Assembly: GCA_035610365.1 (NCBI GenBank)
Contig: CM069432.1
Coordinates: 26,846,354 to 26,910,353, forward strand
Source of the DNA: Aquatica leii
Lineage: Eukaryota > Arthropoda > Insecta > Coleoptera > Lampyridae
Direction: 5' to 3'
Length of the DNA stretch: 64,000 bases
In this document: in pieces, positions 11,044 to 20,200 of the stretch
Layout of the letters: each line of letters starts with the position of its first letter
Numbering within the stretch: position 1 is the stretch's first letter
Translations under genes and position numbers: made by a program
Notes under the pieces: generated by a model
Told to the model about the DNA's origin: nothing
The model's database searches: none
The model's input: the letters and a program-made list of their open reading frames with translations, nothing else

Positions 11044-11320
11044 CTGTTCCTGATTTGACCTGTGTGGATGAGTGACTTGCTGTTCTTCATCTTTTATCCG
11101 GTTTACGATATCATTTAAATCGATTCCTTTTATTTCTTTAATTACTTCTAGCCCCTTCCTGCTACTATCCCATTATCCCAAAATATTCTAGTTCTTCCAA
11201 CAATTAGGTCTAATATTAACGGTACTGGTTGTTCCCCGTTCGTTTTGCTAATTCTTTCCATATCACAAGCAACTTATTTCTTTTCATATATTAGAATTCT
11301 TTTGATTATAAAAGTAACTA
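11044..11320 (-). pseudogene. Upstream part of the split LINE
   Basis: Minus-strand frame reading MERISKTNGEQPVPLILDLI, VGRTRIFWDNGIVAGRG and, after a shift, EVIKEIKGIDLNDIVNRIKD and VTHPHRSNQEQ. It continues directly into the endonuclease part at 8198 once the inserted element is removed. It is probably the end of LINE ORF1 or the start of ORF2. Confidence 0.55.
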
Positions 11321-11758
11321 CAAAATTCTTCACATTTGCAATAAAAGTCTTAAATTATTTTTTCTATTAATAAAAGAAATTGTTAAAGATTATAATTTGG
11401 AAGCAGGTGTGAGTTTAAATGAAGTTGTTAATTTTGATAATTATTTTCTTTTTCTTAACTAACATTTTTTGTATTAAATTTATCCTAAAAATAATATCTA
11501 CTATTATCGAAACCATTTCAATGAAAAGAGCAACAAAGTTTACAGCAGTAATCAACAATTTTGCAAAAATTAAATCTACAAAAACAGCAATTTTCAAGTT
11601 TTTTAATAGTAAAAGTTGTAATTTGTAAACTTTTGTTAAAACCTTTGCAAAGTGTATTGAGTTTAGTTCCTGTTCGACTTACCTCGATATTTTCCTAATG
11701 CATGAACATTTTTTTTATAAAGTAAAGAAGAATAATTCATACAATAATTTAGAATATA
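11321..11758. other. AT-rich spacer
   Basis: No recognisable gene. The two opposite short open frames at 11415-11628 are low-complexity Ile/Lys/Phe-rich and fit chance. Confidence 0.5.
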
Positions 11759-12145
11759 CCTTGTGTCCCACGGTGGGGGTACCCCATGGGATTTAACATG
11801 GGAAAATTGAAATTATTTTTTTCCTGCTTCCCAAATTAAAAAATCGCAAAAATTTTGACGCAGGTTTAAAGTGGCACTTAAAACGTTTCTAAAAACAATT
11901 TTTTGATTATAATTTGATAATTAATAAATTAATTACATATATTTGAAATTCGAAATTTTGAAGGTTTTTCGCGCATGCGATTCAGATCGGCTATCTTTGG
12001 TTTTTAAAGTAATATGGATGCTAAAATTAAATTGTAGCCCGTTAAATCAACATTATGCAACTTTATTTTTGAGGAAATGGAAATTTGAAGAACAAAGACT
12101 AAAAAAATTACGTTTGAAAATTTTCTGTAGCAGACTAGAAAAAAA
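11759..12145 (+). repeat. Left long TIR of the rosa-like element
   Basis: Inverted copy of 13565-13952. Both arms contain the same coding-like stretch (LNQHYATLFLRKWKFEEQR in one frame), which only reflects the duplicated sequence and is not a gene. Confidence 0.8.
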
Positions 12146-12260
12146 ATAATTAATCAAACATAAATTTACATTTACATAGGTATCTACGAACACTCATCGT
12201 GTACCAATAGGTGGAACGCAGGAAGATTGCTCGAATAATCGTCGTGCAGAAAAATTCATT

Positions 12261-13360
12261 TCAATTGAGAATTTGTGGCCCTGTAACATTGTCGATCCGT
12301 TGCTTGGCGGAACGACCACGGCAAATCACAAGTTTGGGTATGAGGTGTTCAAAAATGCCTCCTGCTTGAACTGTACAATAAGTTAGCCGTTCAACAAATC
12401 TTTTTCGTGTTTCGGCTAATTTACGAATGGTAATAGCTCGGCATATCACTTAAATTTCATCTTTTAGTGCGTCTCTATTTTCATACCGTTTTCCTCCTTT
12501 GAATAATTTTTCTTTTATGTAACTCCACAAAAAAAATCGCACGGGTTTAAATCGGGTGACCTAGCAGGCCATGTTATGGGACCATTCTTGCCTATCCATT
12601 GATTTGGAAATGCTTTATTTAGAAGCCTAGTGTTTAGTCTAGCAGTATGGGCTGGAGCACCATCCTGCATAATACAAACTTGATGATTTTCACCCGCAAC
12701 ATCATTTAGTTGTGGAAACACTTCTTCTATTAGAAGGTAATGATATTTTATGGAAGTAAGTGTACCTTTAATGAAAAAAGGACCAATAACATGACTTCCC
12801 AGCAAACCCATCCAAACATTGACAGTTTGTCGCCATTGACTTGGTCCATTTACTAATTTGTGTGGATTTTCGAGAGACCATGTACGATTATTTTGTCGAT
12901 TTGGTCTTTCATCAAGTCCAAATAAACATTCATCCGAAAAACAAATGTTTTTTACAAAACCGCTATTCGTATTGTTCATTTCGGTGATTATTTCACAAAA
13001 TCTCATACGAGCATAATAATCGTGTGGTAATGATTCTTGATGGCATTGCCAACGGTAACTTTTAAAGCCTTCCTGTTTGAGGTACCTGAATGCTGACGAC
13101 CGAGGAACACCTACATTAATTTCAATTTCTCGCAAACTAACATCAGGATCTTGGTCTACAGCTGAAAGAACTGCCAACTTCTGAGGGTTGTCTTCATGAT
13201 CGTGTAAAGGTGGTGGACGCTGACACTTACATGGTGGATTTACGGAACCAGTGGTTTCAAATAATTGTATCGTTGTTTGATACTCTTTAAAGCAGGTATT
13301 GGTCTATCTGCGAAAAAACCAGCAAAGTCTTCTCAAATTTGGACCTTTGAAACACCTCGA
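12261..13360 (-). pseudogene. Rosa-like DD41D mariner transposase
   Basis: Main frame 13260-12515. Its N-terminal part has PPCKCQRPPPLHDHEDNPQK and a helix-turn-helix (LREIEINVGVPRSSAFRYLK). The catalytic core follows: CFSDECLFGLDE (first Asp), VNVWMGLLGSHVIGPFFIKG, CIMQDGAPAHTA (second Asp) and WPARSPDLNPCDFF (third Asp), with 41 residues between the last two. A frameshift near 12520 and a stop at about 12450 separate the C-terminal helices (ICRAITIRKLAETRKRFVER). Upstream, PIPALKSIKQRYNY near 13310 continues the N-terminus in another frame behind an in-frame stop. The catalytic residues are all present, but this copy cannot make a full protein. Confidence 0.8.
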
Positions 13361-13564
13361 AAATATTGTTTTACCACAAAAATGTTTGTTCTACATTCAT
13401 TTTCGAAGCTTGTAAAACAATTCTATCAAAACTGTCAACGCTTCAAATGTTTTATAAGAAATCAATGCTAACTTGATTTTTAATACCTATTTACTTGAAC
13501 ATAATTTAAGTTTCTTTGATTTTGGAATAATAAACTGGTTTATTAGCACGCAAATGTGGGCACA

Positions 13565-13952
13565 ATTTGATTTTTTTAGCCTACAGAAAATTTTCAAATG
13601 TAATTTTGCTAGTCTTTGTTCTTCAAATTTCCATTTCCTTAAAAATAAAGTTGCATAATGTTGATTTGACGGGCTACAATTTAATTTTAACATTCATATT
13701 ACTTTAAAAACCGAAGATAGCCGATCTGAATCACATGCACGAAAAACCTTCAAAATTTCGAATTTCAAATGCCTGTAATTAATTGTTTAATTATCAAATT
13801 ATAATCAAAAAATTGTTTTTAGAAACGTTTTAAGTGCCACTTTTAATCTGCGTCAAAATTTTTGCGATTTTTTAATTTGGAAAGCAGGAAAAAAATAATT
13901 TCAATTTTTCCATGTTAAATCCCATGGGATACCCCTAGCGTGGGACACAACG
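13565..13952 (-). repeat. Right long TIR of the rosa-like element
   Basis: Inverted copy of 11759-12145, ending TGGGACACAACG next to TA. Point differences and one or two small indels are scattered evenly, suggesting neutral decay after insertion. Confidence 0.8.
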
Positions 13953-14996
13953 TATATATGTAACATTTTAATTTTCAAATTATTTATTTATGACAATATT
14001 CATTCTATATACCTACAGTCGCGTAACGTTATTTAAATTATCTCATAAACAACTTCATTATCTAATAACTAATAATAGAAGCGGCGCTTTATGCTACTAA
14101 TAAACATTTGCCATAGATTATGTGGTAGTTACATATATTTATATATACATAAGCTCAAACATTCACAGATCAATGTGTACAAAGTACACTGCACAATTAC
14201 ATTTCGTCTTTGATTTTTGATTTTGATAAAATATATATTTGAAAAAATAAAGTAACAATTTAAAAGGATTAAAGACGTGTACATATTACGCATTTAATTT
14301 TAACGTTGTATTTAACCCTTGATCCACAAATAGACACGTTAATAAAATAACAATAGCGCTAATAATCTCTGTAACACATTGACAATTGAGGGCGCCAATT
14401 CCCCCATATAAATCGACAAGATAAAGATACAATCAAGCAAATCTGCTATATCCCATGCGTGAACTTAAACATATGGCTACCTAAATGGACTAAACGCAAA
14501 CTTTTATTACGTTGGTTATGATTGTAACGTGGATAATAGCCTTTTGGGGATACTGCCTTACGCTATTATAACAAAAATGATAATTTATAGATATTAGTAA
14601 AATTTCCAAATAAAAAAAACTGTCAACCAAACACATTTAAATACGTTAAATATTCAAGTAGCATTTATTTGTTTAATTATTTTTTGTATTGTTAAAAGTT
14701 TAATTGAGGACCTTTTAACATGTATTTTTAAGTAACTCAATATTTTCATAATGTAACGATACTTATGTTAATGGATATACTTAAGTTTAAAAGCTGTCCA
14801 ATATAGTACTTGTGCATAAATTAAAACGTGTTTAATTGCATTATATGAGTATTCATTTGTCTTAATACATTAAAAAATTTATATTCCTAGTTATCTGAAG
14901 ATGCCGAAGAGTTATTTTGATGTCACGTTTAAAAGTGTACGTGTATTTTTCTCTTTCGCTACTGCTACTACTACACATCGTTATTAACGTTATAAT
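13953..14996. other. AT-rich spacer, target region of the Gypsy insertion
   Basis: About 1 kb with no recognisable gene or repeat. Its last four bases, TAAT (14993-14996), are the target duplication of the Gypsy element to the right. Confidence 0.6.
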
Positions 14997-15453
14997 TGTT
15001 ACGTCTTTATTTATTATTAACTAATTTATTTAAACGATTAAAACTACGTTTACTTATTATAGAAATATGTATACTTTTAAATGAACCGAACTAATTAAAT
15101 CTAATAATAAAAACACTTACACTAATTTATGTATAACCGTTGTATAACACTTAAGATAAGATAAGATAACGTCCTCGGATTTGTTTACACTATAAGTCAC
15201 GTTCACTCGATTCGGTGTACACTGTTATTTATTTAAAACGTCCGCACGTGCTAATCACTTATTTATCTTCACTTGATAATCTTCTTAACACATTCGCATT
15301 CCAGCAATAACTGACCTACGATTTCCATCTTCGGCTTTTATAGACATCGGCGAATTCTTCTCGATCGTTCCTCCCTTTTCGCTATATCTTCTAGAAACTA
15401 GATAACAGTTCTAGAAGGCTCTTGCATTTGCAAGTAATTTCTCGGACGTTTCA
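14997..15453 (-). repeat. 3' LTR of the macrodomain Gypsy
   Basis: Direct repeat of 21122-21578, 457 bp, no difference seen. On the coding strand it starts TGAAACGTCCGAG and ends CGTAACA. Its first 56 bp encode the last residues of the macrodomain ORF, which stops at 15398. Confidence 0.95.
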
Positions 15454-15973
15454 CTGCCCCCTTCTTAGGACTGTTCTGTCCCAGAACAGGAGACTGGATG
15501 CGACACCGGTAAAAGGGATCGTGGCGATAGCGGCAGCTTCCTCCATTTCGGCAACTTCCTTGACCATAAAAGTAACAGTCAATGGACTTTTCCTGACCCA
15601 ATACTCTCCTCGGTTGGTAACTACAGACCAACACTTGAACGCCTGTTCCTCGGAAGACGACCTCCAACATGTTTCGAACTGTCCTCCAATTCAATTGGTC
15701 TAAGCCACAACCAAGCTTGGGTACTGCCAATTTCTTAACATGATGGAACTCCATTTTTCTCTTGAGACTCCATAATGTTCGCCACAGATCTTTGTATAAC
15801 GGCTTGACACGTGAGTATTTCTTGGTGACCAGATAGAAAACGAAGCGTCCGTCACCACGTAGTCCTAAAACCTTTCCGACTGCCGGTTGCTGTCTTCGTA
15901 ATTCATCTAGCTGTCCAAACTTCTTTTTAAACACGACTGCAACCCCTTTGGACATGTCAAGCTCCTCGCTCAC
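15398..15973 (-). CDS. TARG1/OARD1-like macrodomain fused to a CCCH zinc finger
   Basis: A 191-codon frame from a GTG at 15973. Residues 1-120 align by eye with the TARG1/OARD1 macrodomain: SEELDMSKGVAVVFKKKFG (1-20), GDGRFVFYLVTKK (40-52) and VPKLGCGLDQLNW (84-96). Lys51 and Asp92 correspond to the catalytic Lys84 and Asp125 of human TARG1, which removes ADP-ribose from acidic residues and from DNA. Residues 133-151 form a CCCH finger, C-x7-C-x5-C-x3-H. The domain's start (DYAIAHCV) lies upstream of the GTG, in frame but overlapping the integrase ORF, so the natural product is probably an integrase-macrodomain fusion joined by a -1 shift at an AAAA run near 15996. The ORF crosses the polypurine tract and ends inside the LTR. 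Enzymatic activity is inferred. Confidence 0.85.
   Translation of the reverse strand: MSEELDMSKGVAVVFKKKFGQLDELRRQQPAVGKVLGLRGDGRFVFYLVTKKYSRVKPLYKDLWRTLWSLKRKMEFHHVKKLAVPKLGCGLDQLNWRTVRNMLEVVFRGTGVQVLVCSYQPRRVLGQEKSIDCYFYGQGSCRNGGSCRYRHDPFYRCRIQSPVLGQNSPKKGAVKRPRNYLQMQEPSRTVI
15454..15466 (-). promoter_or_regulatory. Polypurine tract of the macrodomain Gypsy
   Basis: AAGAAGGGGGCAG on the coding strand, directly before the 3' LTR. This is the expected position of the plus-strand primer. It is also coding: it falls within the C-terminal tail of the macrodomain-CCCH ORF. Confidence 0.8.
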
Positions 15974-17229
15974 GCAATGTGCGATGGCGTAATCTTTTGT
16001 GTCTGGAACAGGTCTTGTTGTTCCTCGGTGGTAACTCCGAACCTAGCTTTTCCAGAACCTCCGTATAAGTTCATAAACTTTTCGAACTCCATTTCTTCGA
16101 TTGGATTCCTGGTTCTGCTACTTATTACTCTGGTTCGGACCTGAACTTGCGGATTGTGGTTATCGCCAGCAAACGGGGCTAGACGATCGACGTGGACCAC
16201 TTTTGGCTTGCCTCTGGGCGGTTTTCGGATGCGGTATATAACGTCGTTAATACGCTGCACGACTTCATAGGGGCCCTCCCATTGCCTTTGCAGCTTCGGC
16301 GACAAACCACGTCTCCTTTGAGGGTTATACAACCAAACCATATCGCCAGGTTGAAACCCACCATTTTGCGCCTTGACGTCATATCTTGTTTTCATCCTGT
16401 CGCTGGCAATTTGTGTGTTTTTACGAACCTCTTCATGTACTTCGTCTAGCCTCTTTGCCAGCTTGCTGACGTAATCTTCTCCAGCGACTTCTTCTTCCGG
16501 TCTTCGTCCAAACTGAAGATCGCATGGTAATCTTATCTCACGACCGAGCATGACACAGGATGGTGTTTGGCCTGTGCTTTCGTGAACGGATGATCGGTAC
16601 GCCATTAAGAAGAGGTGCAAGTACTGATCCCAGTCTCTTTGATGTTCGGACACTACCTTGGCTAAGTACTTGCCCATTGTTCGATTCATCCGTTCAACCA
16701 TGCCATCAGACTGAGGATGGAGAGGCGTTGTCCTAGTCTTTTTAATTCCTAACAGTCGGCAAACTTCTTGAAACAGCCCAGACTCAAAATTGCGGCCTTG
16801 ATCGGAGTGTAATTCCAACGGAACTCCAAACCGGCAGAAAAACTCCTTTACTAATACGTCTGCGACTGTAGCTGCTTCCTGATTGGGTATGGCGTAAGCC
16901 TCCGTCCATTTCGTGAAATAATCCATCGCCACCAAGATGTATTTATTTCCCGAATCGGATTCTGGGAACGGCCCTGCGATGTCAATCGCTACTCTTTCCA
17001 AAGGGTTTCCTACGTTGTATTGTTTCATGGGTGCTTTGCGCTTTCTCGCTGGACCATTTCCTGAAGCGCAGACTATGCATTTACGGCACCATTTCATGAC
17101 GTCCTCTTTGCAGTTCATCCAGTAGAATCGTTCTCGCACTTTACCCAACGTCTTCTTAATGCCAAAGTGTCCTCCTGATGTCCCATCGTGGAGATGCTTC
17201 AACACTTCGGTCACCCTGCTCTTCGGCAC
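15970..17229 (-). CDS. Gypsy integrase
   Basis: Listed from a GTG at 17229, but the open frame extends back to about 17268 (ESAEGTGNRLQLVVPK), so it is the continuation of Pol in a -1 frame rather than a separate gene. Order: HHCC zinc domain with H14, H21, C51 and C54 (CRKCIVC); catalytic core with D83 (VAIDIAGPF), D143 (LHSDQGRNF) and E179 (DGMVERMNRT), i.e. D,D35E; then a GPY/F-type module (WEGPYEVVQRINDVIYRIR) and VVHVDRLAPF. No chromodomain. All catalytic residues are intact. The stop TGA (15970-15972) overlaps the GTG of the macrodomain ORF as GTGA. Known role: inserting the cDNA into host DNA. Confidence 0.92.
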   Translation of the reverse strand: MPKSRVTEVLKHLHDGTSGGHFGIKKTLGKVRERFYWMNCKEDVMKWCRKCIVCASGNGPARKRKAPMKQYNVGNPLERVAIDIAGPFPESDSGNKYILVAMDYFTKWTEAYAIPNQEAATVADVLVKEFFCRFGVPLELHSDQGRNFESGLFQEVCRLLGIKKTRTTPLHPQSDGMVERMNRTMGKYLAKVVSEHQRDWDQYLHLFLMAYRSSVHESTGQTPSCVMLGREIRLPCDLQFGRRPEEEVAGEDYVSKLAKRLDEVHEEVRKNTQIASDRMKTRYDVKAQNGGFQPGDMVWLYNPQRRRGLSPKLQRQWEGPYEVVQRINDVIYRIRKPPRGKPKVVHVDRLAPFAGDNHNPQVQVRTRVISSRTRNPIEEMEFEKFMNLYGGSGKARFGVTTEEQQDLFQTQKITPSHIA

Positions 17230-17267
17230 TACCAGCTGTAGTCTGTTTCCCGTGCCCTCGGCACTTT

Positions 17268-20200
17268 CTAGGATCGCTTAAGAAGACCGTCTTCTACTAT
17301 CAAGGAGTCCCACTGCGCCCAGTACGCTTTGATATTTTTGCCCAAAGCACTCACTTCTTCCCAGGTTGGTCGTCGGCCGCTTTCTTTCCAGTCCAGGAGT
17401 AGTCTTATTTCAGGATCGTCTTCTTGTTCGCGACGTAACTGCTCAGGTTCCCACTCATCATCAACCATAGCAGTTCTCCGGAGACATTCGACTTTTTCTT
17501 CCAGTCGCGAACAATGGCTGCAGTCCGCCGGACATGGTCTTCTGGACAACGCATCAGCGTTTCGATGACTGCTTCCGGCACGGTGTTCTGTGTCGTAGTC
17601 ATACTCTTGCAGTCTCTCGATCCATCTTGCTACTTGTCCTTCTGGGTTACGGAACTGCAGTAGCCATTTTAAAGCGGCGTGGTCTGTTCTCAGTAAAAAT
17701 CTTCGTCCATACAAATACTTGTAGAAATGTTCGATGGACTTAACGACTGCTAACAGCTCCCTCCTAGTCACGCAATAATTCCTTTCTGGCCTAGACAAAA
17801 CCTTGCTAAAGTACGCGATCACCTTTTCTTGTCCATCTTGAACCTGCGAAAGGACCGCGCCTATGGCCATATTGCTTGCGTCGGTATCCAAAACAAACTT
17901 TCCATCTTCTCGTGGATAACTCAAAATTGGCGAAGTGACTAGGGCCTGTTTTAGTTGATTAAAAGAATTTTCGCAGTCTTCATTCCATCTAAATTCTGCT
18001 TTTTCTTCGGTTAGTTTTGTCAATGGTTTGGCAATATTGGCAAATCCGGGGACAAATCTTCTATAATAAGTGCACAACCCAAGGAAACTTCGGACCTGAT
18101 GTTTGTCGATCGGTCTTGGCCATGCTTGCACTGCTCGGATTTTGTCTGGGTCAGCTCTTACTCCGTCTCTAGATACGACGTGGCCAAGGTATTGGACTTC
18201 CTTCTTAAATACGTGGCACTTCTTTAGGCTCAGTTTGAGGTTAGCCCCACGTAATCTCTGGAACACTTCCTTCAAGTTGTTTAAGTGCTCTTCAAACGAC
18301 CTTCCAACCACGATCACGTCGTCCAGGTAGACCAAGCACGTCTTCCAAGACAATCCGCGCAAGATGGTCTCCATCAAACGCTCGAACGTTGCAGGAGCGT
18401 TACACAGGCCGAAGGGCATTACAGTGAACTGCCACAAACCAGTTCCGATCGTAAAAGCTGTTTTTTCACGATCCTTGGGTTCTAATTCTACCTGCCAGTA
18501 TCCACTCTTTAAATCTAACGTAGAAAACCACTGGGATCCTGACAGGGTGTCTAGCGTATCGTCAATTCTGGGTAAAGGGTAGCTGTCCTTTTTGGTCACG
18601 TCGTTTAGCTGCCTGTAGTCTACGCAAAACCTCGTTGATCCATCCTTCTTCTTTACGAGTACCACTGGGGATGCCCATGGGCTACTTGAAGGTTCAATCA
18701 CGCCTTCCCTCTCCATATCCGTAATTATTTGTTCGGCTTCTTCTCTTTTTGCCAAAGGAAGTCTGCGTGGATGTTGTCGTATCGGCCGAGCGTCTCCGGT
18801 ATTAATTTTATGTTTCACCACGTTAGTTCTTCCTTTGGAGCCACTCTCCAGCGCGAACACATCTTGGTACTCTTGGATCAACACTTTAACTTTAGCCAGC
18901 TGGTCTTGGCTGAGGTTTTCGCATTTGGTGGTAAGAATGTCCAATAGATGTTGTGGACACTTCTTCGGCGATGTATCTTCATTCGACTTCACGCATCTCA
19001 CAATTTGTGATACTGGCGTGCATTGGCCTACCACGGTCTTCTTTTTCAGCGTTACAGGATCTGAGTTGATGTTTAAGATCCTTACTGGCATCGTCTTCTT
19101 TACTCGTACTAAAGTTCTGCCAACGAGTAGTCCCTTTTCAACTAAGCCGCCCTCCATTGGTTCAATCGCGCGTATGTAGCCTTCCCGGAGACTTCCATCC
19201 AGGCGTGCCATCACCACACTTTCAGTCCTTGCAGGCAGAGTCACGTCTTCACTCAATAAGATTCGCACGGCTGCCTTCTCTGACGAATGAAAAGGAATTT
19301 CTTCATTGTCGATCTTCAGGACATCGTTCTTCATATCCAAATGGAACCCATACTTCTTTATCACGTCCATTCCCAGGATAACTTCTTCCGTGATGTCGGC
19401 TACCAGTACTTGATGGTCGAGTACTCCATTTCCCAAACCAATGGTTACTTTGACTTGTCCGTGAGTAGGTATTTCGTCGCCCGTCGCTGTTCGAAGTCGT
19501 ACTGTTACTGGTGATGTCTTCTCGTTTTCCAATAAGATGTCAGGACGAATGATGGTCTTCGTCGCTCCCGTGTCAACCAGTAACTGGACGCTTCTCCCAT
19601 TGATCTTGCCATCGAGATAAATGCTATGCAATTGCTCTCTAGGCGATGCCATTTGGATTGTAACCTCCGGAGTTTGACTAGATGTGATTACTTTTTGTTT
19701 CTTTCGCTCGCCTCGTTCCAAATTTTCGAGGGCTCTTCTAGTCCTCTTCTTAGGTTTGGTACGATGCCGTCGTACATGGCCTATTTCATCGCAGTTTAAA
19801 GCTGTCACTCCTCTTTCCCGAAGTATTCGTCGCGCTATCTCCTCGATGCTTTCCAGTGTCTGCGCGGGTACTTCTGTAGCACAGCAGAGTCTATGACCAC
19901 CTCGTTGCGATGCTTGTTTTGCTGCTTCAAACTCCAAAGCATGCACCAAAGCGTCATCCAACGTCTTCGGTCGAGCTAACCGGAGGGTCTGCTGTGTTTC
20001 GCTGTCTCGGAGGCCATCTACGAAAGTTTGAATAGCTAACTGCTCCAGGAAGGTATCCGGTGCTGTAGGATACGCAAGCCGTGTTAATCTAGCGATGTCA
20101 GCCTCAAACTCTTGAAGACTTTCGGCAGCTTTCTGAACCCGACTTTTAATTTGAGCTTGGTATACTTGTTGAAGATGAGCATCCCCATATCTCATTTCTA

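Larger units (their letters stand above)
6205..11320 (-). mobile_element. LINE (CR1/Jockey-like) split by a pogo-like element
   Basis: Reading leftwards on the minus strand: an upstream ORF (11320-11044), then after an inserted transposon (8199-11041) an AP-type endonuclease (8198-7569), a linker (7568-6978) and reverse transcriptase to just past YADD (6207). Removing 8199-11041 and one TA joins RSNQEQ to QESQALREVLNIEGG in one frame, which proves these two parts were one element. The RT thumb and 3' end are missing. The clade is uncertain: the RT motifs fit CR1/Jockey-type LINEs. Confidence 0.75.
11759..13952 (-). mobile_element. Rosa-like (DD41D) mariner with ~390 bp TIRs
   Basis: A complete element of 2,194 bp flanked by TA (11757-11758 and 13953-13954). 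The ends read C[C/G]TTGTGTCCCACG and are the outermost part of inverted repeats about 387 bp long, roughly 93% identical by eye. The transposase lies between them on the minus strand. Long TIRs with an internal single gene are known for some Tc1/mariner lineages. The rosa-like assignment rests on the 41-residue spacing between the second and third catalytic Asp. Confidence 0.8.

Noticed and set aside
11943-12149. Conserved-looking 68-codon frame also present at 13487-13693
   Set aside because: Both are the two arms of a long terminal inverted repeat; similarity comes from the repeat, not from a gene.
15398-15973. Possibility that the macrodomain ORF is a host gene lying beside the retrotransposon
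   Set aside because: It is inside the LTR-to-LTR unit, overlaps the integrase stop by GTGA, and crosses the polypurine tract into the LTR.
15970-17229. Integrase as a separate gene starting at GTG 17229
   Set aside because: The same frame is open and conserved upstream (ESAEGTGNRLQLVV) to where Pol stops, so it is a continuation of Pol in another frame.
17178-19896. Many plus-strand open frames of 60-110 codons opposite the Gypsy polyprotein
   Set aside because: They are antisense shadows of a strongly coding minus strand with clear domains.
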